A stretch of 64,000 nt of DNA, taken from positions 61,095-125,094 of the forward strand of contig VXBP01003540.1 in assembly GCA_013400115.1 (NCBI GenBank), in the 5' to 3' direction. The notes under the pieces were generated by a model. That model saw only the letters and a program-made list of their open reading frames with translations. It did no database searches and was not told where the DNA came from. This stretch comes from Rhinopomastus cyanomelas. Lineage: Eukaryota; Chordata; Aves; Bucerotiformes; Rhinopomastidae. The translations under genes were made by a program, and so were the position numbers. This document shows positions 49,101-61,867 of the stretch, in pieces (positions within the stretch are counted from its first letter, which is position 1; the number at the start of each line of letters is the position of its first letter).

Positions 49101-52073
49101 CTGGCCTCTGGTCCTCTTTCCTTTTTTGTGGCAAATGTAAATACTAAAATGAATGTTTCTTTCATGCATAGTGGCCAAATCCTTTGTGGATATCTGTGGA
49201 GACTCAGTGCAGAGGCAGGATGCCCAGCATGAAACAGAATGCTGAAGGTACAGGTCCCTAGGCAGGTTGTTTCAGAGGACAGTTTTTCATCCCAAATTAG
49301 ATGGCTTAACCTGAGCTTTTACTTTTCTGACCAGTTCTGGCAATGCAGCTGTATCTGGCACTCCTTCCTACATTATTGACACAGCGTAAGTTCGGTATCT
49401 GTCGTTTTTTGTTTGACACTGCATGTAGTTATTTATACTCACTGTTGGTAACAGTAACTATCTTTGCATTTTAAACTTATGTTCATCACTGGGACTTGGC
49501 TTAGGAAAAGGTCACCTGACATACAGCTAATGGAGTTGATCAAAATAAAAACATTTCTTTAGGGAAGGTTGGGCTAAATTGCCACCCAGATTATTTTGCT
49601 TCTTACTTTCTGTTAGTGGGTCATTCAGAGTCTGAGCAGAGGGACAGAAACTGGAGTCTAACTGCAGTGACTAGTCTATGATAAGGACTGTAACCCACAG
49701 TATTCAAGAAACTACAGGTTTAAGTTGTAATGGAAAATGTCTAAGCAAAAATACCTGTCTGGCTAAATGTGTATTAGAGGTAAAATCCTGTTTTCTAAAA
49801 GAGTTTTGTGCTTTACAATTTCACTGTGCAAATACATTTTAAAAGACTGGATTCCAGAGTTACGTAAAAACCCACTAACTTCCTTACGATAACAACAGGG
49901 TTTCGATGGGCATTCCCTTATAAAGAAAGCTTTTACTGCAGCTTAGTTTAAGGCTCGTAATAAAAGCTTTCCTGAGACAGATGTACCAAAAGGTTTATAG
50001 CAGAATTATTCTAAAACAGGGCCTCTCAATCAGTTCATGGTTCTGAGGATAGTATCCATCTTAGACTCCCTCAGCAGTTTCTTTTATTAACTGTGGAGTC
50101 CCCAAAGCAATTATCCATCCATTTGCTCAACAGCTCAGAAAAAACACCTGGACAAGAACTCTTTTGGAAGATATATTTGACAGGTACTAGCAGTCCTCAT
50201 TTACCTTGTAGGAAGATACAGATACAGCTGCAGTCCTGAGCTTTCAGGATTCCAGACAGTTTGGATCACAGATGTGCCTCTTCAGATAGTAAACTGGATA
50301 AAATGTCAAAGAAGCAGCTGCTTTTTTTTCCTTACTATTGGCAAATACTACACATGACTATTGTATGACAGTGTTTGCCATCATTTCTGTCAGTCTACAC
50401 TATAAAGAAAATGAGTAAAGACTGACAGGACTGTAAAATTCAGTACTCAAAAACAGGAAAAGCAAACTTAAAGACTGCGGCTGAAATCTTGATACAGTCC
50501 TCTTGTCTGCGTACTTTTCACGACAGCCTTTAGCTACATCATGCATTATTTTTTTCCCCGAGATGCCTGTCTCTCTCAATAAGAGTAAATATTCACTATT
50601 TTTATTTATCCTCCTCGTTAATCGTGGTGCTTTACACATTATAGTTCATTCAAACTTTACAATGAAACAAAACTGATGATTGTCTCCAGGTGTTTCTGCA
50701 CTGCACCCTGTCAGAGCTTCACAAACGTGGGTAATTTTACTGCAAGGCACATTAAGGGAAAAGATGTCATCTTTGTACAGATTTATATATTGAAAAGATA
50801 GATAGAGTGAATTTCTGTTGCTGCTTTATTCAATGTCCACACAAATCTCATAAGAAACAACTATAAGTTTTGCTGAAATGCCAAAGGAAAGAAAATCAAT
50901 ATTGAATCCAAGTCAGACATCTTGCATGAAAAATTTCAGCTGGTATCCTGATGCCTGGAAATTTTGCATGCAATTAAAAGTAGCTTTTATTGTGAGAAGT
51001 TTCAGGCAACCTCAACGAAAGTAGCTTTTCAACAACTGTCGCAAAAATTTTGCAACCAAAGGACTGAAAGAGAAAACAGATGGGTTAATATTTTCATTCT
51101 CTTGCAGGAGCTGTGTTGCATTATTTCTGCTTCATTTTAATGCAAATCAGAGTGAATCAGATCGAAGATACGTGCTGCCTTGTAGTGGACTGTTGTACCT
51201 GAACTGTACTGAGCCACGAGCAAGTGAGGAAGCTGTGCATTGCTATTGTTATTTCATGTTGATATTGTCCGTTTTTCCCAGAAACCAGTCACACGAAAGC
51301 TCCATCAAAACAAGTGCTAAGCAGCAGCATGTTAAAGTGAAGACTTTGATACAGATCCAATATAATTCCATGTACTATTTCATGCAATGTTGATCAGCAC
51401 CACTGAAAAACATGTGGAATAACAGAGACAAAACGAATACAATAACATTAAAATATAATGCAAGTTAGTGACTCGTAATATAGAACATAACACAAACCAG
51501 CTTCCAAGTTACGTGGAAGTAATGCTTGTCATTCTTTCTTGATTTTTGAAAAAGACAGTGAGTTAGGACTAAGAAAGAAAACAGACAAACCAGGATCCAC
51601 CTGCCTTTGGCATGCCTTGAACTGAACGATATCAAGCTGATTGAAATACTTATTGAATTTTTGGGGAAATCTATCCCTGAAAGATAAATCTGCCTTAATG
51701 GAGATCCATCATTTATCAAACTTATAGCAAAAGGCCTTTGAATTAATGGACAGTTGGCAGAGTAACATCCTTAGCTAGTCTAGAATGTCTGCCACTTACA
51801 ATTTACGACAACTTAGAGTGTGTCAGTGACCAACCATAGGAAGGCGAGGAGCATGCCTACATGGGCATTATGATTTTGAAACCTCATGAGTACTTCATAT
51901 CCACACCAGAAACAGAAATCCCAATACAACCCAGAGCTGAAAAGAGTAGCATAGTGAATGGAAGGTTCCAGAACTTTAACCCTACAAACAGTCGCAGTCA
52001 TGAGTATACTGATGCAGAAGTGGGCCACAGATCTGTTTGCAAAACCTGCACACAATCAAGCACCGTATCACAC
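46161..52073. other. Upstream intergenic DNA, nothing recognised
   Basis: About 5.9 kb upstream of SLC5A7 with no CR1 at all and no supported exon. AT-rich with ordinary low-complexity runs. An AATAAA at 48888-48893 has no convincing element around it. Confidence 0.45.
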
Positions 52074-52117
52074 GTGAGAGAGTCTGGAGCAGAGAGAGAG
52101 CAAAAGAGAGAGAGAAG
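52074..52117. repeat. GA-rich purine tract
   Basis: Imperfect (GA)n run ('gagagagtctggagcagaga' followed by 'gagagcaaaagagagagaga'), a low-complexity repeat. Confidence 0.7.
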
Positions 52118-55100
52118 CTTCTGAAACACTTTTGTAGCTCTTAATGACTACATGAATATTCTTAGCTTGTGTTGAAGATGGCTTGTAGTCCTAAGTTCAG
52201 TTTTCAACTGAAAAGGAAGCAAGATAAAGCAAAGCCTAGCAAATGAGGTTAAACTGATCTCAGCTGTTGTTTATACTTTGTAGCTTTGCCCAGCAGTGCC
52301 AGTTATGACAGCTTTACATTAGCCCCTCTGTATTAAAATTATCCATATTTTACTAGCCAACTTACTGTTGCTGTGTCGGAAAAAAAGGAGGACCTGCAAA
52401 TTTTCAAGTTTAGGTTAGGAGGGAATGTAGGTTCTTTTTGTAATACCATGGAGACTTTTACAAAAGCAGTCCTAGGAAAATTTAGAATAAAGACCTTCTG
52501 TACCTTCACTGAGGTTTTCAGTGCATAATTTTGATCAGGAAGGAAGTGGCAAAACATGCGAGAAAAATCCTGCTGAAATTCAGCCTTGAGAATTTCATTG
52601 GAGACCTCTAGTGAGGACAATGTGAAAAACTGGTCTTCCAGCAACACTGCCAGTAACCAATCTTAACCAGTATGAAATAATTTATATCCAAACCTGGGGC
52701 TGTTTGGACTCAGTCTAATTTTACCCATGTCTATACATTTTTGGCTAAAGAATCAATGATTTCTTGAAGGAAAACCTGAATGTATTGATTGGATTCTGTG
52801 AGGATTTTTTTAACAGCAGTGGCTTTTGAGTAGTATAGTTGAAATATTCTCTCAGCATAAGTCTGATGACCCTATCCGAGCAATGAGTTTGTCTGTTGCT
52901 ATGTGCATGGTCTTCAGTAATGAAAAACTTGAAACCAGTGTCAGCCAGAGAAAAAAATACCTATCAGCTTGAAATGATTTTTTTAATGGAGCCCTTGCCA
53001 GAGCAATTTAAAGTTCCCCTGTATAATAGTTACAGATATCTGAAATCTATACCTGATTTGCTTGTGAAAGTCACATGAAGTGGGATTTAAGCCAGCATGT
53101 TTCGTTTCCCAGTAAAAGTGAGCCAGTGAAAGTGAGGATGATCAGTCATTGACAGGTAGTAACCCATTAAACTGTATCTCCATGCTTGTTCACACTTCTC
53201 AAGCTTTCAGAGTAAAGATGAACCTGTCTTCTGCAGAGGTTTGAGATTTCTTCTATCTTTAAAAAAAAATGCTGGTTCTTTTCACAGTTCCACATCACTC
53301 TGGTGCTGCATTCCTTCAGGAAAACTTACCTACTGGTATCTTAATGAATGAACTTACCTACTGGTGTCTTAAGAAGCACACACAAGGCAAAGTGCATAGG
53401 TGAACAGAGGAGAACCAAAATGATAATCCTTAATCAAAAAGCCACTTATATAAAAAACCAAAAGTGTCAGCTGATCAGGGCACAACAAGCTGCATAGAGC
53501 CCTCTCTGTAAAATCATCTGCAAAATTCAGAGCCATTTATCTAATTTGTAAATGCTCTATGAGAATTGCAATTTAGTCTTTTCAAATTAAATCATCTGTC
53601 TAAATAAAAATGGAAAATGCATCTTTTCACTGCTGTTAAGACAAAGAACTTACAGTCATGTCTGCAGCCAAAATTAAAACATAGAGTAAAATGATTCTGA
53701 TTTTATTCCCTTCAAAGTCACTCTTCTCATTAGATTCAACTGACAGATGTTTTTACAAGCACATTTTCTTCTACCAGGAATTTGTAAACAGGGCTTGTAA
53801 TTAGTGGGAAAAAAAATAATATAATAGGAAAGACATATGTGATTGAGGTGGGGGTTAGTAATAATCTTAGACTTGTATAGGACTTTTAACTGTGAGTTTT
53901 CCAGTAGTTAAATATTATTGAAGATGTCCTGAATGTAAAATTATCAAACTAGGAAACTTACACATTTAATGACAAGCTTCACAAAACCAGTACTTCTGGC
54001 CTGACATACTTTCTGGTTTCATCAAGACAGTCCTTTTAGCCTGAAATTATTGCTTTATGACTGCTGAGTGACCTCAGACTTCTCAGAAGGAGTACATTAG
54101 TTTCTTGTCTTTTTGTTTGTTCACTCATGCACATTCATAAATATTTTCCAATACCATTCTCTGATAACAGTCTCTTGAAGCTGACTGGAGTACTCCTGCT
54201 TGTTTTAGAATGAATTTGTTGAAATGGATGTGATTGTCTTCAAGGAAAAACCTATTCCTTTTGAAATCATATAAAAGTTGCAAAGAATTTGGAACAGAAT
54301 GGGAAGACAACTTGGATAACCTTGGTATCTTTAAAGAGAGAATATACAAATATTAATCTCTGGGCAAGAGCTTCAGTGAAATTTACACATTGCCTGGACA
54401 TTTTGTCAGCGCTTGTACACAAACATATTTGACAACAGAGTTCTCCCCTTTGTGTTTATCACTTTATTATTTGTTTTAGTCATTGTTTCTTACATACAAA
54501 TACCTTGTTTACCATATCCATAATGAAATCTATTTAAAACAGATGTTGTTTTCTGAGTTTTGATGTCCATGGCCACTCTTCTTTCAGTAATTTGCACCCT
54601 CCTATGGATAACTAATTTCTTATCAGGCAAATTCTGTTGATTTTAGTGCTTCCCCTAAAAGTTTTACAAAATTCTTTAAATCACAACTTCAGTACCTAAG
54701 GTATTTTTAAACTTATAAGTCAAAGCTAAAAAATACTTTCAGGTAAAATTGGTAGACTTTACAAAAATAGCTCCTCTTTCATGTAAGGATGTTTTAATTC
54801 AAAAAACCACTTTTTTGTATCTGTGTTTCTCTAATCTAAGCATTTGCACTTTAAATACAGTCAGAATGCATTTGACAGAAATCCATTTGGATAAAATTAT
54901 GAATAACATTTCTTGTAGCTTCTATGTAATGTATAATCCAAATTCAAGGGGACTGCTCCAGTGCCTGGCAGGATTACTTTAACTTCCATCAGAGAAATTT
55001 GGATCAGGATGTAAAAAAAATGGAGAATTAGAGAAATAAAATTCAGTCCCAAAACAGCATAGATTTATTGAGGGGTCTTGGTCTGCAAAGCAGACTGCAA

Positions 55101-56554
55101 ATGATAGAAAGTATTCAGGTTGTGAGACACAGGTAAGAGAGGATCTGATCAATGGAAGAAGGATTTTGAAAGAAGACTTTGAGACTGGAATGGCTGAAGC
55201 TGGCCAGAGTACCTTGTACATACAACTGCCATCAGTTGCTGATCTTGGTGTACTCAAGAAGAAGGGGACATTTTAAAACCTGCGGTTCTGGCAGACCTGG
55301 GTCATAGCACAACAATAAAGAACAGACTTTGCATGGCCTTGCTACACTCATTTGTGTATCTGTAAGAAGCTTAAATACCTCATTTAAAATATGTAACTGC
55401 CACTAAAGAACTGGTGCAGCTGACAGTGTCAAAACAACTTGCTTTGGCAGTTTAGATTAATTAAATTTTTAATTAGAATAATTACATCTATTGCATTATT
55501 TATGAAAAAATATAAATAACTGAATTCACATTTGTGAACTAATCCTCAAGATATTAGTGCCTTGACACATTTGGGAAGCAAATGTAAATAGCATGAAAGC
55601 TGGGGTTTTTTAATGATTTGTTTTTCATTAAATTTGAAACTGGGAAAAAACTGATATTAAAAATTAATGTGAACCTGGTGACAATTTGACAGATGCATTT
55701 AACCTGGGGATTTTCTACAAATATGTTTTGGAGCATGATTTTGGAAAGGGCTCATAAGTTAACTAAGGTGAAAAATTAAGAAATAAGAAAAGAAGCTAGG
55801 CCTCATTACCCAGTACTCTGGCAGATTTATTGGGAAGTCACCCTTTCAGTTTGTGTTTTTATTACTTAAACAAATTACAAGTAAACATCGTATTTGTATG
55901 CGACTTTTCATGAAAGCAGTGTTACAAAGTGATCCATTATTTATTATGTGCTCTGTGGTATACAGGCTATCCATCCTGCAGCTTTTAGGCATAATGAGAA
56001 CAAGAAAAAGACCTTGCGCATTTTAGCAGAAGATGGCAAACTTGAAGTAACTTTCAACACAAAAAGGAAGCTTTATATACAAAACTTGTGAAAATTAATA
56101 TATGAGAGGCTCTTCTGAAACTCAGTAGCTCTTCCCACAAGCCTGTTGACTGTGACTTAGTGTTTCAATATACGTGCTTTACGGTTTTACACTGCTTTAA
56201 AATGCTTTTGCATACAAATATTCAAAATGCAATCTCTCTCTCTGCTAAGTGTAATAAAAAATGGAATTAACCAGACAGGCACATGTTAATGAATTCATTA
56301 ATGAATTTTACTCAGTTTGTTAACTTCTTTTTGTAATTTGTAGATGAGTTTTGTACTGTAATTCCAAGATATAGCGATTGTCACAGGGACCCATGTTAAT
56401 AATTATACTAGGTATTTATTATGATGTGTCATGGTAATTACTACTTCATATATTTTAATATATAGAATAATGTATTCTTTAAGTTAATGTATACATTTTT
56501 AACCCCATCATTTCGCTGGCTTTCCACTAGAAGCATTATTTTTTTAGTTGTGTT
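52118..56554. other. Upstream intergenic DNA, mostly nothing recognised
   Basis: AT-rich sequence without CR1. It includes a small tandem duplication with a 28-bp period at 53323-53371 (aacttacctactggtatctta and the near-identical copy ending gtgtctta). Confidence 0.45.
53323..53371. repeat. Two-copy direct repeat, 28-bp period
   Basis: The 21-bp core (aacttacctactggt, then atctta or gtctta) occurs at 53323-53343 and 53351-53371, differing at one base. The 7-bp spacer is 'atgaatg'. Confidence 0.8.
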
Positions 56555-56559
56555 TTGTT

Positions 56560-56700
56560 GTCCCTGCTGCCGCTCAGGAAGAAAGAACCTAACCGGCGCC
56601 TGCAGCGATCAGCACCATGGACAGAAGCCGCAGCTTCCGTGGGGCGCCCAGGGCGGCACCTGAGACTCCCACCCGTACGTAGGTCAAAGCCTGACAAAAG
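56560..56700. promoter_or_regulatory. Small GC/CpG-rich island, candidate regulatory element
   Basis: An abrupt GC-rich block of about 130 bp with several CpGs (ccggcgcc, gcagcg, gccgc, ggggcgcccagggcgg), surrounded by AT-rich DNA. It contains the RE1-like motif described separately. An ATG inside it sits in a good context (caccatgg) and opens 21 codons ending at TAG, which I take as coincidence with the RE1 sequence rather than coding. Confidence 0.45.
56608..56628 (+). promoter_or_regulatory. RE1/NRSE-like site (REST-binding motif)
   Basis: Matches the canonical RE1 at 16 of 21 positions. Both informative half-sites are intact and correctly spaced: TCAGCACC, two bases, then GGACAG. Mismatches are confined to the first base, one spacer base and the weakly constrained right end. 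It lies about 10.5 kb upstream of the SLC5A7 promoter. Confidence 0.55.
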
Positions 56701-56963
56701 GCTGTTTGAAACGAGTCAGCCTGCAGCAAAGTCTGTCACTTGCATCATAGCTCGGCTTCAGACACCCAAGTTTCAAGACTAAAGAGGGAAAGACATATGA
56801 AGGTATGAAGGTGTCAAAACGTCTGGAACCTCAGAATATACGCTGCAATGAAAAATGGAAAAAATTGTGCTTTATCAGCTAAATAAACTACTTCGATACT
56901 ATTAACTGTCTGAAGTGAGAACTCTATTTTACTTTGCTTTTTCAGACACTGTCTGGCATATTA
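56701..56963. other. Intergenic spacer, nothing recognised
   Basis: No feature recognised between the GC-rich island and the next CR1. Confidence 0.4.
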
Positions 56964-57384
56964 TAGAATCATAGAATCATTAGGGATTGGAAGGGACCTC
57001 GAAAGACCATCTAATCCAATCTCCCTGCCACAGCAGGATCACCTAGACCATGTCACACATGAACACCACAACACCCCTGGGCAGCCTGTTCTAGTGCTCC
57101 ATCACTCTCACTGGGAAGTTCCTTCTCATATTTATGTGGAACGTCCTATGTTCCTGCTTACAACCATGGCCCCTTGCACTATCACTAGATGATATTTAGA
57201 AGAGCTCCATCCTCCTGACACCCACCCTTCACATATTTATAGACATTAATGAGGTCACCCCTCAGTCTCCTCTTCTCCAAGCTAAAGAGACCCAGCTCCC
57301 TCAGCCTCTCCTCATAAGGGAGGTGCTCCACCTCCTTCATCATCTTTGTTGCCCTGCGCTGGACTCCTTCCAGCAGCTCCACAT
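56964..57384 (-). mobile_element. CR1 LINE 3' end plus ORF2 C-terminus, ending at an N
   Basis: Well-preserved copy: terminus 'atagaatcatagaatcatta', 'gggattggaagggacctcga', 'ctgccacagcaggatcacct', and an ORF2 tail that reads 'ELLEGVQRRATKMMKEVEHL' and 'PYEERLRELGLFSLEKRRL' on the minus strand. Homology ends abruptly at the ambiguous base 57385. The frame continuing across it is an artefact of unrelated sequence. Confidence 0.93.
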
Positions 57385-57385
57385 N
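57385..57385. other. Ambiguous base (N), probable assembly join
   Basis: The only N in the window. CR1 sequence lies on its left side and non-CR1 sequence on its right, so it may mark a closed gap rather than a single uncertain base. Confidence 0.7.
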
Positions 57386-58028
57386 GCAAAGTGTGTGTTC
57401 TCCTGGAACAAAAGGTGAAAGTTGTATGAATCCTTGAAGACACCCTCTAAGGACAAGAAAAACTGCACTCTGATTCTCTCCAATGGTTAAAAATGGACAC
57501 TGGAGTAACTGCTTCAGAAATAGACACATGCACTGGAGATGCCTGTTTTTATCCAGACAGACCTCTTGAACACTGACGCTAAGCAGTATGGGCAGGCATT
57601 CAGAACTGCCAATGTCTTTGGGAGGATTAAGTACTGATGGATGGAGGGAGGTGAGGGTAGGGAGCTGCTGGGAAGTCCTGTCCAAACCCACAGTGCCCTG
57701 GAGGATGTAACAACAGATTATAGATACTACTGGGCTGTTTCAATACTTCTGGTCATACTGAAATATAACCTAATAGCAGAAGTCAACACATTAAACTTCT
57801 TTATGCATTTTATATCTTAAATGTGTGCCTCTGACAAGAGTATTATATATGAGACCAGAATTAATTTAACTTCACTTTCTCCTGTCTTGGATGCTAGTTA
57901 TATTTCACTAGTTTATTTGATTTTTCAACAACTGTCCCACTAAAAACTTCAATCAAAAATAGTGAAATGACTAACGAGGCACTGGAAGCTGAAAAATCTG
58001 TCTCAATTCAACTACCATTTTTTTTTCA
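57386..58028. other. Intergenic DNA, nothing recognised
   Basis: Unrelated to CR1. No exon recognised. Confidence 0.4.
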
Positions 58029-58113
58029 TAGAATCATAGAATCATCAGGGATTGGAAGGAACCTCGAAAGATCATCTAGTCCAATCCCCCTGCTACAGCA
58101 GAATCACCTATTT
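58029..58113 (-). mobile_element. CR1 LINE 3' tip
   Basis: Antisense terminus with doubled octamer ('catagaatcatagaatcatc'), 'gggattggaaggaacctcga', 'aagatcatctagtccaatcc'. It belongs to the same subfamily as 56964-57384, judging by near identity over the shared part. Confidence 0.9.
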
Positions 58114-60910
58114 GAGGTATTTACTCTTGATACAGAAAAATACAGTGAAAAGATAGTTAAATTTACATTGCCTGACAGAGGTGACTGAAGGAAAAGCATT
58201 TGAAACTCTCTCTTTTGGATTAAGAGTCTGCTTTGGAAGACACCTCTTCTTCCTCTTAGTCCAATGAAAATCAAATGCAGAGAAAATCAATGCAGCGTTT
58301 TCCTCTTGAGACTGTAGGCAGCCTGAAGCAACAGTTCTGCTTAAAGAAACAGGACGTATGCTTTAAACACATCCAGAGAAGTGGATGAAAGAGGAAGACT
58401 GGAGGTGAAAGCAGAAAATACACCACTCAATTTCAGGCATCTGATAGAGCTACCTGAGCCTACACTTCAGTTCTCTGTAAGTGTAAAACCAAGGAAGAGA
58501 GATGATTTCCTGCATGAAGGATCTACCAAGATCTCTGTCTCCTTCACTCTCCTAGGAAATTTTACATGGTTAAACTCTTTCTGTAGACACTTCCAAAAGT
58601 CATATGACACACACTACTCTTCACCCTCTCTGCCACTCTCCATGTAAATTAATGAGCAAAAGATTATCTGTTCGGATTAAGATGAGTGCTTACCCCACAG
58701 TTCAAAACTGTGGCTAAACTCCTTATATCCCAGAAAGGAGGCCTTGCAATTATGTTTTTGATGTCATCATATTTTTTGTGCCCACCCACTACTCAATCTG
58801 GCTATGTAAAACAAATAAGAACAGTACCTTGGCATGGAAAGTCTTAAATCATGCATTTTAGTGAGTAGGTTTTGCCATGGTTGCCACAGACAGGAACACT
58901 CATTTGCATTGTCAGAGTACTAAGGTTTCACCAATATCTTGGTGTGCTTAAAACTGGAAATCTGATAATTACTCTAAGTGCAAGAAACACTGCTTCTTTT
59001 ATTTGCTAGTGGGAAAAGCCCACTGTTCCATTTAATCTATTCATACATCTCACATTTAATGGGGTAAAAGTATTAATTTTTGCTCTAAGGAAGTTGCTGT
59101 GGCATCTCCAGTCTGTTATCCAGAGCACTTCACAGTAAGTTGCAGAAGTTAGACATACACAAGGACATCAGGGATTATAGTCCCCTTCTCTCCTCTTCTT
59201 CTCTCCTCTATTCTTTCCTCTCCTCCCTTCTCCTTTATCTGATTCTCTTCCTAACAATATAATTTCCTTTCTCTCATTGCCGAGTAGGGCAGTTGTAATA
59301 ACAGCAGATCACGAGAAAGCAATGGCCAGGTTTTTTTTTCCCATGCTTCTACATTGCTTCAGGGGAAATGGTTTCTTACAATGTTATGTCTAGACTGCAT
59401 CCCACTCTTCAAGAGCCAGCCTGTGCTGAGGGGCCTTTTCCTCTCCTGCTTTGTTTCTCACTCTATTTATTCCCAGTTCACCCACAAAGAAGGAAAGGTC
59501 ACAGACCACAGAAATACTCTTATTTGTGTATCACAGGGCCTGCAATACTAGAAGGTGGTTTAATGAAAAAATGACATTATGCTGTCCTACACCACTGCAG
59601 TAAGTAGGTAACAACTGTATTAAAACCCAGCTGTCTGTTCATGCTTTTCCTCAGTGCTGCCCACAGCACAATGTACTGTTCATTTATCATTTACAGTTTA
59701 GTGTCATGGATAATTTACAGACTAACACGTTAACACTGAAATGAATATTTGTTTAAGCTTCTGGAACTCATGAACAAGTGTCAAACAGCGATGAGCACGC
59801 AAGCTGCCTTAGATCAAGGCAGCTGCACGAGTGACATCATGGGCCACAGCAATGAGCAGAAACCCCTCCTCAGATAAATACGTTTATGCTTTGGCTTTGC
59901 TCCTGCCTGTGTCAGGCTACACCAGCCTAGACAAAAAGAGGCAATAAGTGCCTGGGTAGTTGGTGTCAGGTACATGCCAATCCCTTATCCATCCTCTTGG
60001 CCAGTACGAGGTGTAATCACTGGCACCAGTACCCCAGCTCGCAGTGTATGGAGATGATACCACACTATGAGTGTACCCTGAAGAGACGTGGTCTGGGCTA
60101 CAATCCAGCACAGACTCAGTAGCAATGTTCAAGGCCCTTACTGCAGTCTACAGAGCATAATTTTCATTATTCAGGAATAAGGTGGCAACATCATCCCAAT
60201 TAGTATTTTTTAGAAAGGTCAAAGAAATAGGTATTGAAAAATTTAATAGCTTTGTCATTTACATTATGTTTTAAGGGTAACTACAGTAAAAATACAGTCT
60301 GGGCTTTTTTGGGTTTTTCAATTTTATCTTATTTCTTTTTCCAAAGGAAAATACAGTCTCAGTCTTCAAACTGAAATAGAGCTAAATTGCAGCAATGATT
60401 CACAGAAGTGTGACCCCACAGACACAATGGAAGGCATGTATCCAGGAACACCAAGTTTCTGGAACACCAGGAAAGACCAAGTAAAATCATTGTCAGCAAA
60501 GGAATGACTTCATACAGATCTCATGCTCTTCTGTTTTCTTTCCCTCTACCCTGCTGTTCCCTGTTTCATATATTTTGAAAGTGTTATATGAATAGAGTAA
60601 CACGTTGTTAAATGATCTGAGAAAACAGGCAGAGAAGAGAAAAGGGCAAGATAATTTCACTTGCAGAGAGAAAACAATAACAAGACAATCAGTTGAGCAA
60701 ACAGAGGCTGTGGCAGTAACACAAATGATTATGTACACATCATTCTCAAAATCTGAGTTGCAAATAAATTTGTAGAGAAGATATTAATCAAGAGATTATT
60801 CTTATCAATGAAGTTTGTTTTTATACACTTTACTGGTATATATAAAACATTAAAATACTAAACTAAACCAATACTGTTCTAGGATTTGTCAGCCTTAGCA
60901 GAACCCTTTT
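58114..60910. other. Intergenic DNA with a pyrimidine tract
   Basis: No exon or mobile element recognised. A C/T-rich low-complexity tract occupies 59181-59253. Confidence 0.4.
59181..59253. repeat. Polypyrimidine tract, (TCTCC)n-like
   Basis: Almost pure C/T for about 70 bases (for example ccccttctctcctcttcttc), low-complexity sequence. Confidence 0.75.
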
Positions 60911-61146
60911 CACAGAATGGTAGAAACTGGAAGGGACCTCTGAAGATCACTGAGTCCAATCACCCTGCTAAAGCAGGATCCCCATTAGAAGCTCTCACAG
61001 GGACATGTCCGAAAGGGTTCTGAACATCTCCAGAGACGGGGACTCCACAGCCTCTCTGGGCAGCCTGTTCCAGTACTATCTTACTGTAAAAAAGGTTTTT
61101 CTTGTGTTTAGATGGGACCTCCTATGTTCCATTTTGTGCCCATTGG
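60911..61146 (-). mobile_element. CR1 LINE 3' end plus ORF2 tail, diverged
   Basis: Antisense terminus 'tcacagaatggtagaaactg', 'gaagggacctctgaagatca', then 'gcctctctgggcagcctgtt' and the ORF2 tail. Many substitutions, an older copy. Confidence 0.85.
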
Positions 61147-61867
61147 CTCAGCTGGGGAAATGCCAACTTCCCTACAGCATCTGGAGCTCTCATGAGCAAG
61201 AAGCCAGCAGCAGAAGCAAACTTAAATATTATAGTATGTCATAAAGATATATTTGCAAGAAAGCATTCTAAGAGGATATTTGGTATCTTTCCCATTCTGG
61301 TTTTAGACTTCAGCATTTGAATTGATTTGAATTTCTCTTCACAAAAAAAAATCAAACCAAAAGCAACAGCCAGTACAAACTGAAGACCCACTGAAGCTAG
61401 TGAACGCCAAGAATTTGTTTTTTAAACTAACATCATAGAATCATGGGGAAAAAACGGCCCAATTTAAAAAAGTTCCATACCTTACTGCAAGGTAGGACTG
61501 CTTATGGCTATATCTCTTAAAAAAAATCTGAGCAATGTCTGCCTGAATATTTGATTTCTCCAGGCAGTATATTCCAGGGCTTGTCTCTGTTATTAGAAAC
61601 TGTTCTCTAAGGTTTAACCACAATTGTAGTTTTTCTTATTTAAGCACATTGCTCCCCACCTGGGAAGATGAAGTTCTTCCTTCCCAAGACAACCTTTCAG
61701 GCACTATAATAGGCTCTTCTCATTCTTTTATGATTATTGTAGTTTATGCCTGTTTTCCTTACAGGTAAAATCACGTGGCATTGGTAATTCTCTGCTTTTG
61801 TCTGTATGCCTCAAGACTTTGTGCCGAAAGCAAAATGCAGTAATCCAGTAAGACTGCTATCATCAGA
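61147..61867. other. Intergenic DNA, nothing recognised
   Basis: No feature recognised, apart from a vestigial 'catagaatcatgg' at 61434-61446 that is too short to call. Confidence 0.4.

Noticed and set aside
56555..56782. 75-codon frame and a well-placed ATG (caccatgg) in the GC-rich block
   Set aside because: The ATG is part of the RE1 motif, its frame closes after 21 codons, and neither frame resembles a known protein. Kept as a possible regulatory element only.
57185..57691. 168-codon minus-strand frame
   Set aside because: Its C-terminal part is CR1 ORF2, joined through the ambiguous base at 57385 to unrelated sequence. Not a real protein.
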